NCBI GenBank assembly: GCA_963969365.1
Contig: OZ017750.1
Span: 1,488,001-1,552,000, forward strand
DNA: 64,000 bases
Source: Asterochloris sp. CNOR1
Lineage: Eukaryota > Chlorophyta > Trebouxiophyceae > Trebouxiales > Trebouxiaceae
Direction: 5' to 3'
In this document: positions 11,501 to 23,700 of the stretch, in pieces
How positions within the stretch are numbered: the first letter of the stretch is position 1
Layout of the letters: each line of letters begins with the position of its first letter
Translations under genes and position numbers: made by a program
The notes under the pieces: generated by a model
Databases searched by the model: none
Told to the model about the DNA's origin: nothing
What the model saw: the letters and a program-made list of their open reading frames with translations, nothing else

Positions 11501-14500
11501 TTCTCCAAGTTTGGTGGGGAGGCGCTGGACCTCGTTCGCCGGTGAGCCCACAGCAGCTGTGCGGGGACGTGCACAAAACGGAGCCAGCTCTGCCTTCTCT
11601 GTCTTACAACAGAGGTCATGTGCCACACCCTGCCCTCCCTTGCCAGCCAGTGCAAGGCGCCACATCTGCACGTGTCACATGCGCTGCACCTGCCGTCCAG
11701 CATGCTCTTTGTCTTTCTCGTTAAGGTGATCAATACCACCCGACCGCAAGCCTGTGTGCAGCGTTGTCAAGGCCTCTCCTGGCAACTACAACGAGGCCAC
11801 AGCCAGCGTCAATGTTAGTGTTCTATGTTGCCCTCTGTGAGGAACACCAAGTGAATCATCAGCAGCACACCTCTTGCTGCCTGCCTGCAGGTTCATTGAG
11901 GCCCCTCCTGGCAACATCAAGGAGGAGCAGCTTGTCTGCCAACAGCGCCTGGTCCTCAACTTTGACATCAACAAGACCATCATCATGTCAGATGCTGCCC
12001 AGGGGTCAGACTTGGATGCCATGATAAACAGTCTGCTGGGGGACTGCGCATGGGGGCGCCTGGAGCCGGGCCCCGTGTGGGTACCCGTGGGGCGCCTGGC
12101 CACCGACAGGTGAGCAGCCTCATCCGACCTGTTCCTAGCAGCGCTGGTGTAGGGGCACATACACCTGTCTAGCAGCCTGTCTCAATTCCAAGACCGGGGC
12201 AGCCCCTTACATGGGGCACCTGCAGCCTGGCCTGGTGTGCATGCCTACTGGGGGCACCTGGCCACAGACACTGCTGCTCAGTGCCAGGGTTTGTGGCCAG
12301 CAGCATTCTGGCATGTGTACCTGCCTGGAGCCTGAGCTGCTCAGTCGCCTGTGAGGGGCTTGGGCACAGACAGGTGGGCCTGGCGGTGTTTGGGGGCGGC
12401 TTGGCGCTGCCTGGCTGTGAAGGCACCTCGAAGCTGGGTCTGGTGTGAGGCGCCTGCTGGCACATGCTGAGGGAGGGGTATCATGTGAAGAACAGACACG
12501 CATGTGCAGCCCAGCCAGGGCCCAGGGACTGTTGTACATACCTGCCTGCATGCTCCACATCTCTGCCATGTGGCAGCCGACCGGCAGTTTCAAGCAGCTT
12601 CCAAGCTGGCCCCCCAGCCTTGTACCCAACCAAGCAGCACATGCCTCGCGCCCATGCCTGCTCAAAGCCTGCCTCTCACGCTGCAGGCCGACAGCTGACC
12701 TGCAGCTGATGACCTACCGGTCCTACCTGGACACCTTCCTGCTGCCTTTTGACATGGGGACAGGGCACGATGTGGATGAGTACAACACACGCATCAAGCA
12801 CCAGCGCAACAAGCTCAAGCGCCACTTCACTGAGGAGGGGCAGGCCGGGGAAATGTTTAGGTGCGCTGCAACTGGCATGGTGGGCATCTAAACACTCAAC
12901 TTTCTGGCTCCAACATGACCGTCCGTGTCAGTTCACCAAGGGGCTGCTGTACCCAAGCCAGGCCACCCTGAGATGGGGAAGGGTCAGCGCCCTCTTGACT
13001 CTACCATCTTCTGAGCTCACTGCTGCTGGCCGTGCTGCTGAGCAGGTTCGTGCAAGCGCTTGTGGCATGCGATGAGCAAGGCCCTAAAGACGTGTTGCCT
13101 TAACTGGTGCTTGTTGCAAGCAGCATGTGCTGAAGGAGGGTGTACACATCTCTGCAGCAGGCGCTCACTGAGCCCTTAGACTTCCCGTGACATCTGTGTT
13201 GTGGCATCATGCTGTGGGGGTAATGCAAAGGCCATCTGGTGCTGCAGAGGGGTGTACCACAAGCTGAAAGAAGCGCTGACCGTGCCTTCGGACTGTGACC
13301 ACGAATTCTTCAGCGCTGGGCAGCGACGCATCGTTCCCTCCTTCTTCAACCTGCTCAAGCACTTGCAGTCCCAGGCAAGTTGTTGGGCGGGGTTACCTGC
13401 CAGTGATGCGTGAGTTGAGCATGGTGATGGTTGCAGGGCTGCAGATGCCACCAGCTCTGCAGTCACCCCCACTCCCTGAGACAACCTATGACTGCAAGCT
13501 GCTCAAGCACCTGCAGTTGCAGGCGAGGCCCCACCAGCCCTGGAGTGCAGCCTGCTTGCCCCTTGATCCAGCTCTGCCTGATGGTGCTGCTGTCATGCAT
13601 ACCACATCTTGTCTTTGCATTGTGGTGTGGACATCAGCACCTGTGCAGCCAGCACCCTCTTCAGGGGCTGCCTTCATTTTCTTACACAGGGAACTCTGCA
13701 ACTCCAGCCACCTCGTGCTGCTGACTCGTCTGGCATGCCGCACACAGGCACTGATGACAGCAGTCTTTTGGGGACCGGCCAGGGCCCTCCATGCTGCTCT
13801 GCTGTGCTGTGCTTCCCCGAACCTGACCAGTACATTCAGAGGCAAAGTTGCGATCGGGTGGGGATGGGGCTGATGCTGCCATGCCGCATGGCCTGCTGCG
13901 CTGGTCATTGATAGCCACTTGATGGGCACAAGGCTGGCAGATGCCTGCAGACCTGCACGCCCCTTACATGTCCATACGCTGTGCACCTGCAGGGGCGTGA
14001 CTTCACCATCGTGTTCCGCTCCTTCGGCAATGACATTGCGGAGGTGATGGAGGAGATGAACATGTTCTGCACAGGGCAGCACCCGTTTCACCCTGAGGTG
14101 AATCCAGTGGGACTTGGTGGGGTGGCCTTGATTGCATTCAGTGCTCTGTAATTCTGGCTGGCATGTGTTGTTTGCGACCTCACTGGCAGCACTCCTTCCT
14201 ACCCCAGGTGGGTGCAGGAGATTAGGTACAGGTGGACTCACGTGCGTTTCAGGGTTCGTGTGCTGGCTGGCCTGATCCGCACAGTGCAGCACTCGATCCT
14301 CCCACTGGTGGGCACAGGCAGGGCCTGTGGGGGACGTCTGTGGCCCATGTCTGCTCACACTGGGCGACCTGTGCAGTCAACACTTGCAATGGTAGCGCCC
14401 CTTGCGCCCCCGCAGGACGCAGGAGATTGCCTGCTTTGAAAGCTTCCTGACTCCAAGGGTTGGCCTCATGTGTATGCTGTTGGCGTCTGGAGCCAGCCCA

Positions 14501-17412
14501 GCGGTGCCCGCACCTGCGAACCCGCTGCACTGCACAATGCCTGCACTGTGCTGCCCCCCGGCTGTGTGCCCGCAGGAGCACATGGCCACCCACACCTGCA
14601 TGCACACTGCATTGCAGGTGCGCATGGACGGCTCTGATGGGCACAACGACCTGCGCATGACTGCACCTGACTGCATGGGCGCCTTCTACCGCCACTCCAC
14701 ACGGGCCGATGGCTCTGTCCTCTGCTTGGGTGAGCCAACTGCTGGTTGGAGCGCGCCCCACAGCCCTGCCTTGAGTCCTAGACTGAGGCTCGGTACCAGC
14801 TGGGTGACACGTGCCCACACTGCTCTGCTCTGACTCCGATTGAGGCCGCCTGCAGCCCCCACAGCAAAGTGCGCCCAAAACGGCTCATCTCAGTGCTTGT
14901 GGTGAGCCCGCCTCCCGCTAGCCGTCTGGATGTGCAGCCTGGGTGCCGAGGATGCCACCAACATGCACAAGCGCTGCCTCTCGACACAAGCCTGCACAGT
15001 GAGAGACTCTGCTGACAGTCCCAAGGAGCTGGCGCGCCGCTTACTTCCCATGAGGAGGTGACCCCGGTGTGCACAGGCGTCCCCCCGCAACTTGTCATTC
15101 AGACCCTGCAGAGAGACCATGCAGAGGTGCTGGACGATCACTGCAGTTTTGCGCAAGCCTGGCCTGGGGTAGTATAGGACCCAGCTGGTGTGGCCGCACA
15201 CTCAGTGTAGCTCACTTTCTGCTGCCCCCCGCTGCAGGTGCCCCTGTGGAGGTGATGGACGCCCGCAAGCTGCACGAGCGCGATCTGGAGAAGTGTGCCG
15301 CCGCAACGGGGCTGCCCCTGCTGCGGACATTCCGTGAGATGCGTCATGCCTTCATGCAGCACACTGGCTACCACCACATGAACAAGTAGGTGCCGCTCCC
15401 TTGCAGGGAATGGGGCTTGCCGGTCTGTGAGGACGCACTTGAGCCTGTGTGCGGACGCTGCTGCTGTGCTGAAATGCACTTTGAGCCTGTGGGCGGGCGC
15501 TGCTGCATGCCTTGAGAATATCTGGAGCCGTTCTGTGCTGCCACGCTGCATGCTGCAGACCTTCTACTGCATGATGAAGGGGGTGCTGTGGGGTGGAAGG
15601 CGTGCCTGATGGTCACCTCTGGCAGGAGCTGCACGAGTCTGTGGGAGGTGGCGCCCAGGGCCTGCACGGTGTCTGTGCTGGCAGTACCGTATCACCCTTG
15701 ATGCATAAGTGACCGACGTCCTGCAGGCAGACATAGCACACTGGATCTGCGCCAGCACAGTTTGATCAGCACACATGAGGTGTCGTCCTGCCTGCCCTGC
15801 AGGGCTTATGCTCTGCGGGATTATTACCCCTTCTGGAAGAGCCACCAGGAGCGCTCCACTGCAGGTAAGGCTCTGTCCGCTGAAGGCCTGCATGCAGCTG
15901 CACAAGCTGCAGCCGCTGGGCTGTGAGGGCAGCAGGCTGCAGGCAAGGCTCCTGCAGATGGCCTCAGAGGAGACATGTCATTCCTGACCTGAGGACATGC
16001 TTTGCCCATTGGGCTGGGAGCACCCTCTGTCCTGCTGCCTCCTGGGAAGCTGCTGAGCCATGCCCCTGCTGCCCCTGCATCTGCTGGGCTTTGCAGGCAC
16101 CACCTTTGCTGCCACCGAAATCTTGGGCTCGGCAGCGGTGCACCCCATGCCGTCACTGTCGGCTTGTGGGACCTTCAGCCCTTGCCGCCTACAGCAGAGC
16201 TGCTGCCAGTACGAGGCCACTGCTGCTGCTGAGTTGTGAGGGCGTGAACCCCTGCTGTCGGCTGTGCAGCTGCTGTGCTGTCGAGGGCCGCCAGCCCTGC
16301 TACCACTGTGCGTCCTGAGCTGTGTTGACCCAGGAGCTCGCTGCCAGGCAGCTGGTCTGTGAGGTCACATCTACATCTGCCTGCAGGGAAGCTGCTGCTG
16401 CTCGACCCCTTCGATGAGGACACCATTCAGATGATGTTTGACGACAATGTCGGCTATGGGTCACCCCACATCGTGGACGCCAGGGACATCAACACAGGCC
16501 GGGTGGTACCATTTGCTGTGAGTTTCTGTTTTCAGGTGGCTCAAGGAGCCTGGGCACACAAGGGGGTGCCTCTGGTGCTGCACATCTAGCTGGGAGTGTG
16601 TCCTGTCCCCCAGCATTGTAGCCCGCAACCCGCCCTTGGACTCCAGGCCCAGCTTGACGTGCAGCTGCCATGCTTGCTGCAGCTCCAATCAAGATGTGTG
16701 GCATGAGATTCTGCAGTTTGACCCGCGCGGGGTATGATGGTCCACCCTGCCTGCTGCAATGCTGCAGCCTGAGAGTCATTGTCTGCCTCGTCTCCTGCAA
16801 GGGTTGCTGGGCAAGCGTCTCCTGAGGCTATGCACCAACACGGTGGCCTGGTGAGCTGCAAACAAACTGAGGCCACTTGGCCTGCTGCAGGATGTGATGG
16901 GCAAGCATCTGCTGAAGGTGGAGCCCCTTAATGCTATTCTCGATCCCCAGTACTTTGTCCGTGCGGTGCATGAGCTGGTCACCCGGGTGCTGGCTACACG
17001 AGTGGAGAAGAGCCAAAAGGCAGCAGCAGATCTGAACACTGGCTCAAGGTCTGCATGATGTTGAGACAAAGAAGAGGAGCTGCAGTGGCTTTGTCAGTTG
17101 GCAAGAGAATGCTGTTGCTGCTGCTCATGCCTGTTTGATAACTGATGCTTGGAAATGCTGCTGCTCTGCTTCCTGTCTCACAGAGTGTCGTGCCTCCCGC
17201 TCCAGCCACCAAAGGCACAGGTCTCTGAAGCTTGTCTTCGCCGCAGAGCGGAGCTGGGGCGCAGCGACAGCAGCATGGCAAATTCCCGCCCTCCTGGTCC
17301 TCCAAAACCCAATGTTGCAAACACCAGCATGCGCGCTCGCGAGCTGTGGGGCATTATCCATACTAGATTGGTGGGAGCAATAAAAGTTCGCAGAGCCATG
17401 CAAGGCATCTGA
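8542..17412 (+). CDS. uncharacterised protein with HAD-superfamily motifs and an acidic Ser/Pro-rich N-terminus
   Basis: Fifteen exons close in phase: 8542-8827, 9093-9294, 9669-9881, 10662-10746, 11414-11541, 11891-12109, 12687-12860, 13248-13374, 13993-14097, 14618-14729, 15238-15385, 15803-15864, 16387-16517, 16891-17048 and 17247-17412, giving about 771 residues. Residues 1-260 are acidic and rich in Ser, Pro and Glu, so probably disordered. From about residue 300 there is a conserved-looking globular part. LVLNFDINKTIIM (Asp330, Asn332) fits HAD motif I, except that the usual second Asp is Asn. TIVFRSFGND could be motif II and MMFDDNVGYG motif IV. HAD enzymes are mostly phosphatases acting through an aspartyl-phosphate. 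The Asn may alter activity, and the substrate is unknown. The intron at 13375 begins GCAAGT. Start uncertain; fold call moderate. Confidence 0.65.
12051..12270 (+). repeat. degenerate copy of HAD-like gene exon 6 tail within the following intron
   Basis: The last 59 bases of exon 6 (12051-12109) resemble 12211-12270 in the next intron, 160 bases downstream. Both contain GGGGC(G/A)CCTG at start and end and finish CTGGCCAC(C/A)GACA. Many third positions and some others differ, so the copy is old or unconstrained. Confidence 0.6.
13351..13528 (+). repeat. degenerate copy of HAD-like gene exon 8 tail and its GC donor within the following intron
   Basis: Positions 13351-13380 (exon end plus donor) and 13499-13528 share CTGCTCAAGCAC(T/C)TGCAG followed by CAG|GC(A/G)AG. 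The copy lies 148 bases into the intron and retains the unusual GC donor context. Confidence 0.65.
15433..15508 (+). repeat. short tandem duplication in an intron of the HAD-like gene
   Basis: Two copies of a segment of about 30 bases, each containing GAGCCTGTG and CGCTGCTGC, lie about 42 bases apart in the intron after exon 11 (ends 15385). They differ at a few positions. Confidence 0.6.
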
Positions 17413-17766
17413 CGACGCTGGCAAGCAGCACCAGACCTCTGCCAACCCCACCGAGCCCTAGCAGCTGCAAACTAGCTTACATGACAGGGCTTAGCTTCCT
17501 GCGTTTGACAACATTGCAAATTTGTTTCATTTGCAGCAGTCTGTACTGTGTCTCTGGGGTGTTTCATGGATCGCAAACTTTGCTAGCATCAGGAAGGGGC
17601 TGCTCCAGCCACACTGCACCCAGCCTGAGGACGGCTGTGGGGCCTCTGAGAAGTGTGCTGCAGCCCAAAGGATGTGAGATGAACCCAACTCAATACTTTC
17701 ATTCCTGCATAGCAGACGCGCTGGTGTCAGCAGACCACATGAACCCGCCTTGGCAATCAATGAGAC
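17413..17766. other. convergent 3' intergenic region
   Basis: This stretch separates the stop codons of the HAD-like gene (+) and the BET gene (-). It should hold both 3' UTRs. I see no additional gene. Confidence 0.4.
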
Positions 17767-20700
17767 TCAGCAGCAACCCGCTTTCTCTGAGATAACCCAC
17801 AGCAATCTTCTGGAGATTGACTGCAATACGTTGAAAGCAACCTGCTGTTCTCTCAGCACCTCATCATCTTCATCGTCGTCATCTGATTCGTCATCCTCGA
17901 CGGCTCGCACCAGGTCCAGCCCTGCACACGTAAGAGCTGCACTCATGACAGCGCCCACTGGCAATTGAAGTGTGCCTGAGCATCGCAAGCGGCAGCTGCT
18001 GAACTCTGGCTGGCTGCAGAAGACAGAGGGTTGTGTTTGTGGAAAAGAGGACGGCCTGGAATGCAGTCTGCCTGAACAGTCAGTCAGCTGATTGCGACGT
18101 GCAGCCACAGGTCAGCAGCCCTTTGTGACATTGTGGCCAGCAGCCTTAGCAATACAACATGTGGTCACTGGGCCGGTGCAGAATCCACAGGTTTGCATGG
18201 GACGCACACAGCTGCCCCATGTGCAGCATACCAGCAGGTCAAGACGGCCTCTACAGCCTGATTGCGCACCTCCAGCAGGGTTGCCAACTTTGCCAGCCTG
18301 CTGCATCATGCGCTGCACCTCCACATTGTCGGTGACAAGCTCCCCTGCAGCCTTGGCCTCAGCCTGCACCAAGCACGTTAGCAAACTGACAGGCAGTCAG
18401 TTGCCTGCATCCATGCAGCGCACTGACTGCAAATTCAGAGGGCTCACGCCCAGAGGACAGCAGCACAACACAGCTGCCAGCATGTCACCAGCCGGCACCG
18501 CCAACACAGCGCTCTGACGACAGGCCACATGAACCCAGATGGCACTGGGCCTCCAGGGCTCGCTGCCCCGCACTGCTGCATTAAAGGGCCTTGCCAACGG
18601 TTGGCAAATCAAGGTCAAATCCTTCCAAGCTGTGCTGAGCTGCCATTGCATCTTTGCCGTGGGTGAGAGAATTCCTTACTCCCGCAGCACACTCTGGCAC
18701 CGGTGCCCAACAAAGCTGCCTCACTAAAAAGCTGCGCTGACCTCCAGACGGGCGCGGTCACGGGCGCGCTCCGCTTGTGCGCGGGCATCCCTCTCAGCGA
18801 TCTCCCGCTGCTGCGCCGCCTCGGCTGCCCTGGCAGCTGCTGCCTCTGCCTCCCGCCTGCGCTGGGCAGCCACTTCAGCATCACGGCGAGCAGCCTCCTC
18901 GGCCTGCAGACAAGCGTATGTGCTCTGGTCAGTCTCAGCGCACGGCTTGGCAAAGTTCAGAAGGCTGTTAATCCGGTCCAGCAAGGGCAGGCTCCCCAGC
19001 GCACAGAAGCAACACTTGAAAGTGAGATCAGGTGCCGCTGCAGGCCACAGAGTTCCTCAGAGGAGCATCAGAGTCTCTCAGTATGCAGCTGCCGCAGCTT
19101 GCAAGGGGGCCTGAAGTCTCCAGCATGCCTTCCTACACAGGTTTCAGCCAACGGTGCAACAGCAGTCACCTCAGCCTGCAAGGACCATCCTCAAGCTGGG
19201 AACACCCTGCATGAGCTTGCTGGCACACGCCTTTTGCAGATGAGAGACCCTGAAGCACATCGGACTGGTGCTCTGCTTGCAGACTGGTATGGCACTGTGC
19301 AACCGCCAGGGATGTCCAGGGGGACAGTGGACAGGCACAGCAGGGCTGTGCCATCATGATGTTGGCATGGCGAGCCTTGGCCAGAAGGCAAGTTGCCAGG
19401 TTACGTGTCAGCTAGACCCACCTGTGCTCTCTGCTTCTCCAAGGCCTCCATCTTGGCAGCCTCAGCCTGCTTCTGCAGGCACGGCACGGTATTGCATGAG
19501 AGGGCATGTTGCTGTGGGCACGTGCAGCTCCGGCCACCCAGGCAGCAGCAGGTCAGCTCCCAGGATGACCCAAGCCCTACCAACATTTCGGTCCCGTAGG
19601 CCAGCCATTGGAAGACAGGACAGCATACCTGAGAACCTTCAACAAGGAAACTCGACAGAACTGCCTGCCCCTCCCCTCAGGCAGCCCAAGGAAGATCCTG
19701 CAGCAACCTGGTGCCCCTGCATGCCCGCCACCAGTCAGCCAGACAGTCCCATCCTGGTCTTGGGCAGGCCCTGCCTACTTAGAACATTCTGCGCCTGCCG
19801 CACCCCTGGGAAACCCCCCAGCCAGCCTGAGCATGAACCACACTTCGGCTCAGATGGCCACTGAAGGCCCCACCTTCGGCCCCTGCATATGCCCTTCCAG
19901 TTCTGCAGGTGCGCTCACAGACCTTCAAAAAGCTTGGAATAGAGCTGTCCCCACACTGCCCTGCACCCCAGATCCCTAACTTCTGCCCCTGCAGCCGATC
20001 TGACACCTGACAGGACCCTGCACCAGACATGTTGCACTTCCCTGCAGCCCCCACCTTCTCCTCCTGCACGCCTGCCACATTCTGGAAGTCAGCCCACAGG
20101 TCATCATTGGCGCCATCGGCGGTGGCAGCGCCGCCTTCCTCCCCACCTGCTGGAGGGCCAACATCTGCCTTCAACTGCTCCCAGTCTGCAGCGTTCTGGA
20201 TCTGGGTGTCCTGCAACAGGAGCAGCGTTCCGGCAAGCTTGACAGACCTGCAGTGTTTTGGATCTGAGGGACCTGCAGCACGCAAGCCGGGGCTGGGGAA
20301 ATCTGCAGTCCCACAGCTTCCTGGACTGGTGAGGGTGGGCAGACATGCATTCAACAGCAGTGCTTCTGGTCGCATGCGCCGCTGAAGCCAGGCATCTTCT
20401 CCTGGTGCCCCACCTGTCTGTCAGCGGTGTTCTTGATGATGCCTCGCTGCAGCGCGGTGCTGGAGATGAGAGTGGTATTGCCTCCCTCCTTGCCCTTCTC
20501 TGCATCACCACAACGCACCAGGTGGAACCCAAGCAGGCCAAGTGCTGCTCGGAGAGAGGCAGTAGCTGCTACAGCAGGGGAACTGACATGGGCCCACACC
20601 AAGGCCATAGCTGCGTGGATGGCAAAGCTTGTGAGGGGGGCGGGGAGGGGGGCCCCTGTCTGCGGCCCACACACTACTTCACCCTGCACCGCATTGGCAA

Positions 20701-23700
20701 AAGGCAGCCCCATGCAGTCCCCATGACTTTGGTCCGGAGGAACAGGACAGATGCTGACGGGCATGCACAGCTTAGCAAGTATGCTGACAGACAGCAGGAC
20801 TAAGCAGGCATCCCTGCCTGACAGCCAGACGCCTGATGGTCAAGGACAACTGAGGGAAGAAATTACAATCTCCTTTAGAGGCCACTCACGGGATGGCGGC
20901 CCAGACCCAAAGGTGGCACCAGCATTGTCCTCCCCAACAGCCATGTCCTCATCGTCAGAGGAGTCTGCAGTGAGAAGGCTCCCATGTCTCAGTGCTCAAG
21001 GAAACCTTGCGCCCATCTGGCAAACAGCTTGTGAGCTGCTGCCAGTAGGTCTTCCCACAATGCTCAGGTCTCTGCATTGCACGTATCTGAAAGCTCCCAG
21101 CTCGCTGGGCCGCAGTCCAGCCTGCTCTTCCATTTGGTCGCTGCACACCGTCGTGGCGCTGGCCAGGCAAACCTAGAAGCCACTGCCAGACTCTGCTTGA
21201 GAGCAGAGCCAGGCAAGGTTGTTCTGGCGAGTGTCATGTCTACCTCCAGGCGTTGTTCTCGCTCAAATCAGCTCCCTGTTCCTCATTTCAGCAGAAGCCT
21301 GGGTATGATTGGCCTATCCAGCAATACAATCTGTACACCACCCCACTAGACAAGAGGTGCTGCTGTCCTTCCCAACAGGATGCTGCTGCCAGCCCCTGTT
21401 ATTGACTTTGGCTTGCACAGTGTAGCGCACCGCTGGACGATGAGCTGCTGCTGTCGTCATCAGCTGCTGCTGCTGCCCCCGCGGCGCTGCCATCTGCCCC
21501 GAGCCCCGCCTGGGGCTGCTGCGCACGAGCAGCTGCGGGCGGCTGGGAGCCACTCTGCTGCTGCTGCTGCCCAGCGGCAGGGACGGCCTGGGCAGGGGAG
21601 GTCACAGCAGCAGCGCTGACGTTGCGCAGTGTGGGGTGGCTATGCTGGGAGGTGGCTTCCTGATGCTGTGTAGCCACCCCATTGCGGGCAGGCGTGCCAG
21701 ACCCTGCAGTGCCAGAGTGTGCTTTGAGACCCTGATGCTGCACAAGTGTGTCACTGCAATTGTCACATTGGACCCTGCAGCGCTTCGAACAGGCTCAGCC
21801 AGCTCCTCAGTCTGGGATAGAGGGTTCAGTGACAATGGCGCTGGAACAGGGCAACTCTGGCCAGGGCATTTCACACTCTCTGTGAAACTCAACTCTGCTG
21901 TGCAGGCGTCGGTGTCCATGCAGGGCCGCCACTGGGAATCACAAGGGCGACAAACACAGTGTGCTGCACACAGTGCGGTGCAGGCACAGCTAGAGCTGCA
22001 AAATCACACATTTTCTCTGCCTCCCAATAGTGACAATTCAGACGCCCCGCGAACAGGAGATGCAGGCAGGCCCTGCCGCCTCCCTCCACACACCTGCCGG
22101 CATGGCTCCAGCCCCCGTCACGCTGAGGCTGTGGGCACGGCGGTTAGCCAGCCTTTCAACTCCTGTCATTGGGTCAGCAAGCACAAACAGTGCTTCCCTG
22201 ATGCTGCCAAACCAGAGTGTTGGGTGGAGGCCCGTCAGTCAAAGCAGACCCACCTGCTGGCTTGGCAACAGGCCCCATCATGTTGAGGCTGTTGACGTAC
22301 TCCTGTAAGCGCCACAGCACCTTGGCGTCCAGGGCATCAATGTCCAGCTCTACCTCCTGGTCACTGTCCTCCGCCAGGTCTGGCTGCAGCTCCTGCAGAA
22401 GGGCAACCATCCTGGGGGGAATGCCACACTCACGCAAGCTCAGACTGATGAGCTGCCGCTCCTGCAGGGGCCCACCCAGCCACGTGCATGACGACAACAT
22501 TGTTGCTGGCCCCCTCCCTGTAGCACAGCAGCAGTCCTGGCTGGGCATGTGTTGCCAGTGAGTGCAAGTAGCAGTGGCCAGGTCAGCAGGTCCCAGCAAG
22601 TTCCTGTGCTAGTCCTGCTGTTCCAAGGACTATAGAATGACTGACCACGTCCTCACCCCCCTCCCCCCTACCACTGCCCCCTCCGAATCTGTGACAAGGC
22701 CAGCAGCATGCCTCACCGCAATGATTTCCAGCACCCGCTCCACCTTGTCTCCTGGCAGATTGCCAAGCCCAATTGACAGGCGCCGCTTCTCTTCGAAGGT
22801 CATGTCCCGCCCGCCAGGGGGCCCTGGGTGGCGCTGTGTGTTGAAGTCAATACGCTCAGTCAACTCGCGCAGCTCGCGGTCCATGTCCTCCATTGCGGCC
22901 GCCTGGTCGGGGCCCACAGGGCGCCCTTCGGCCTCCTGCAGCAGGCAAGGGTTTGCCAATAGCCCACAGAGGCTAGCATGCCTGGTTGGGGCCCCCAGGG
23001 CTCCTGTGAAGCAACAGCGCTTGATATCTAGGCAAGAGGATAAATGAAACCATGAGCCTGGTGCACTTGCAGGGCAGGCCAAGCACGGCATTGCACTTGA
23101 TGAACCCCGCAGGGCACCCCTCCAGCCTCCTATTGATGCCAGGGTGAGCCCTGCTTGGCAGTCGTTTCTGATGCAAGAGTGGCATGTGATGTCGACGAGG
23201 GCTCTGGTGACAGAGAGCCTTGCTTCCTTGACCTCTCACTCCAGTATTCACTTTCACCACAGGCAACGGTTGCACCTGCTCTGGCCCGCTGATGAGGGCG
23301 AGATTCACATGTAAAGTGCACAGTGCTGGCATGGAGTCACAAAGTATGCAAGCAATCCGACCTGGAGATCAGCTCCTCCAGCTGCTCACTGGGCATGTGC
23401 AGCTGAGGCCAAGAAGGAACCACTCACCGCAGCCTCCTTCTGCTGCAGCAGATCCTCCTGTCGGCACTTGCCCTCCAGGCCACTCAGACTCCACATCCTC
23501 TCAAATGCGTCAGAGAGCTGGATGCCCAACTTGGCAATCGCCGTGTCCTTTGCATTGTACTTCCTGCAATTGCTGAACATCTGCAGGTGCAGCACAGGTT
23601 GTCGTCAGGCGCCCTGTCCCTGGGAGGCCAGGAGAGCAGTGTTTACGGCTGCCTGACAGCAACGTAAGGCCGGATACAATCCTGTTGGGCGCAGGAGCGG

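Noticed and set aside
13486-14358. 290-codon open frame on the minus strand opposite the HAD-like gene
   Set aside because: It overlaps a proven exon of the plus-strand gene and introns with good splice sites; the composition is Ser/His/Cys-rich with no family pattern.
17182-17220. Extra exon between the last two exons of the HAD-like gene
   Set aside because: It would end in phase 0 while the final exon needs phase 2; direct joining of 17048 to 17247 works.
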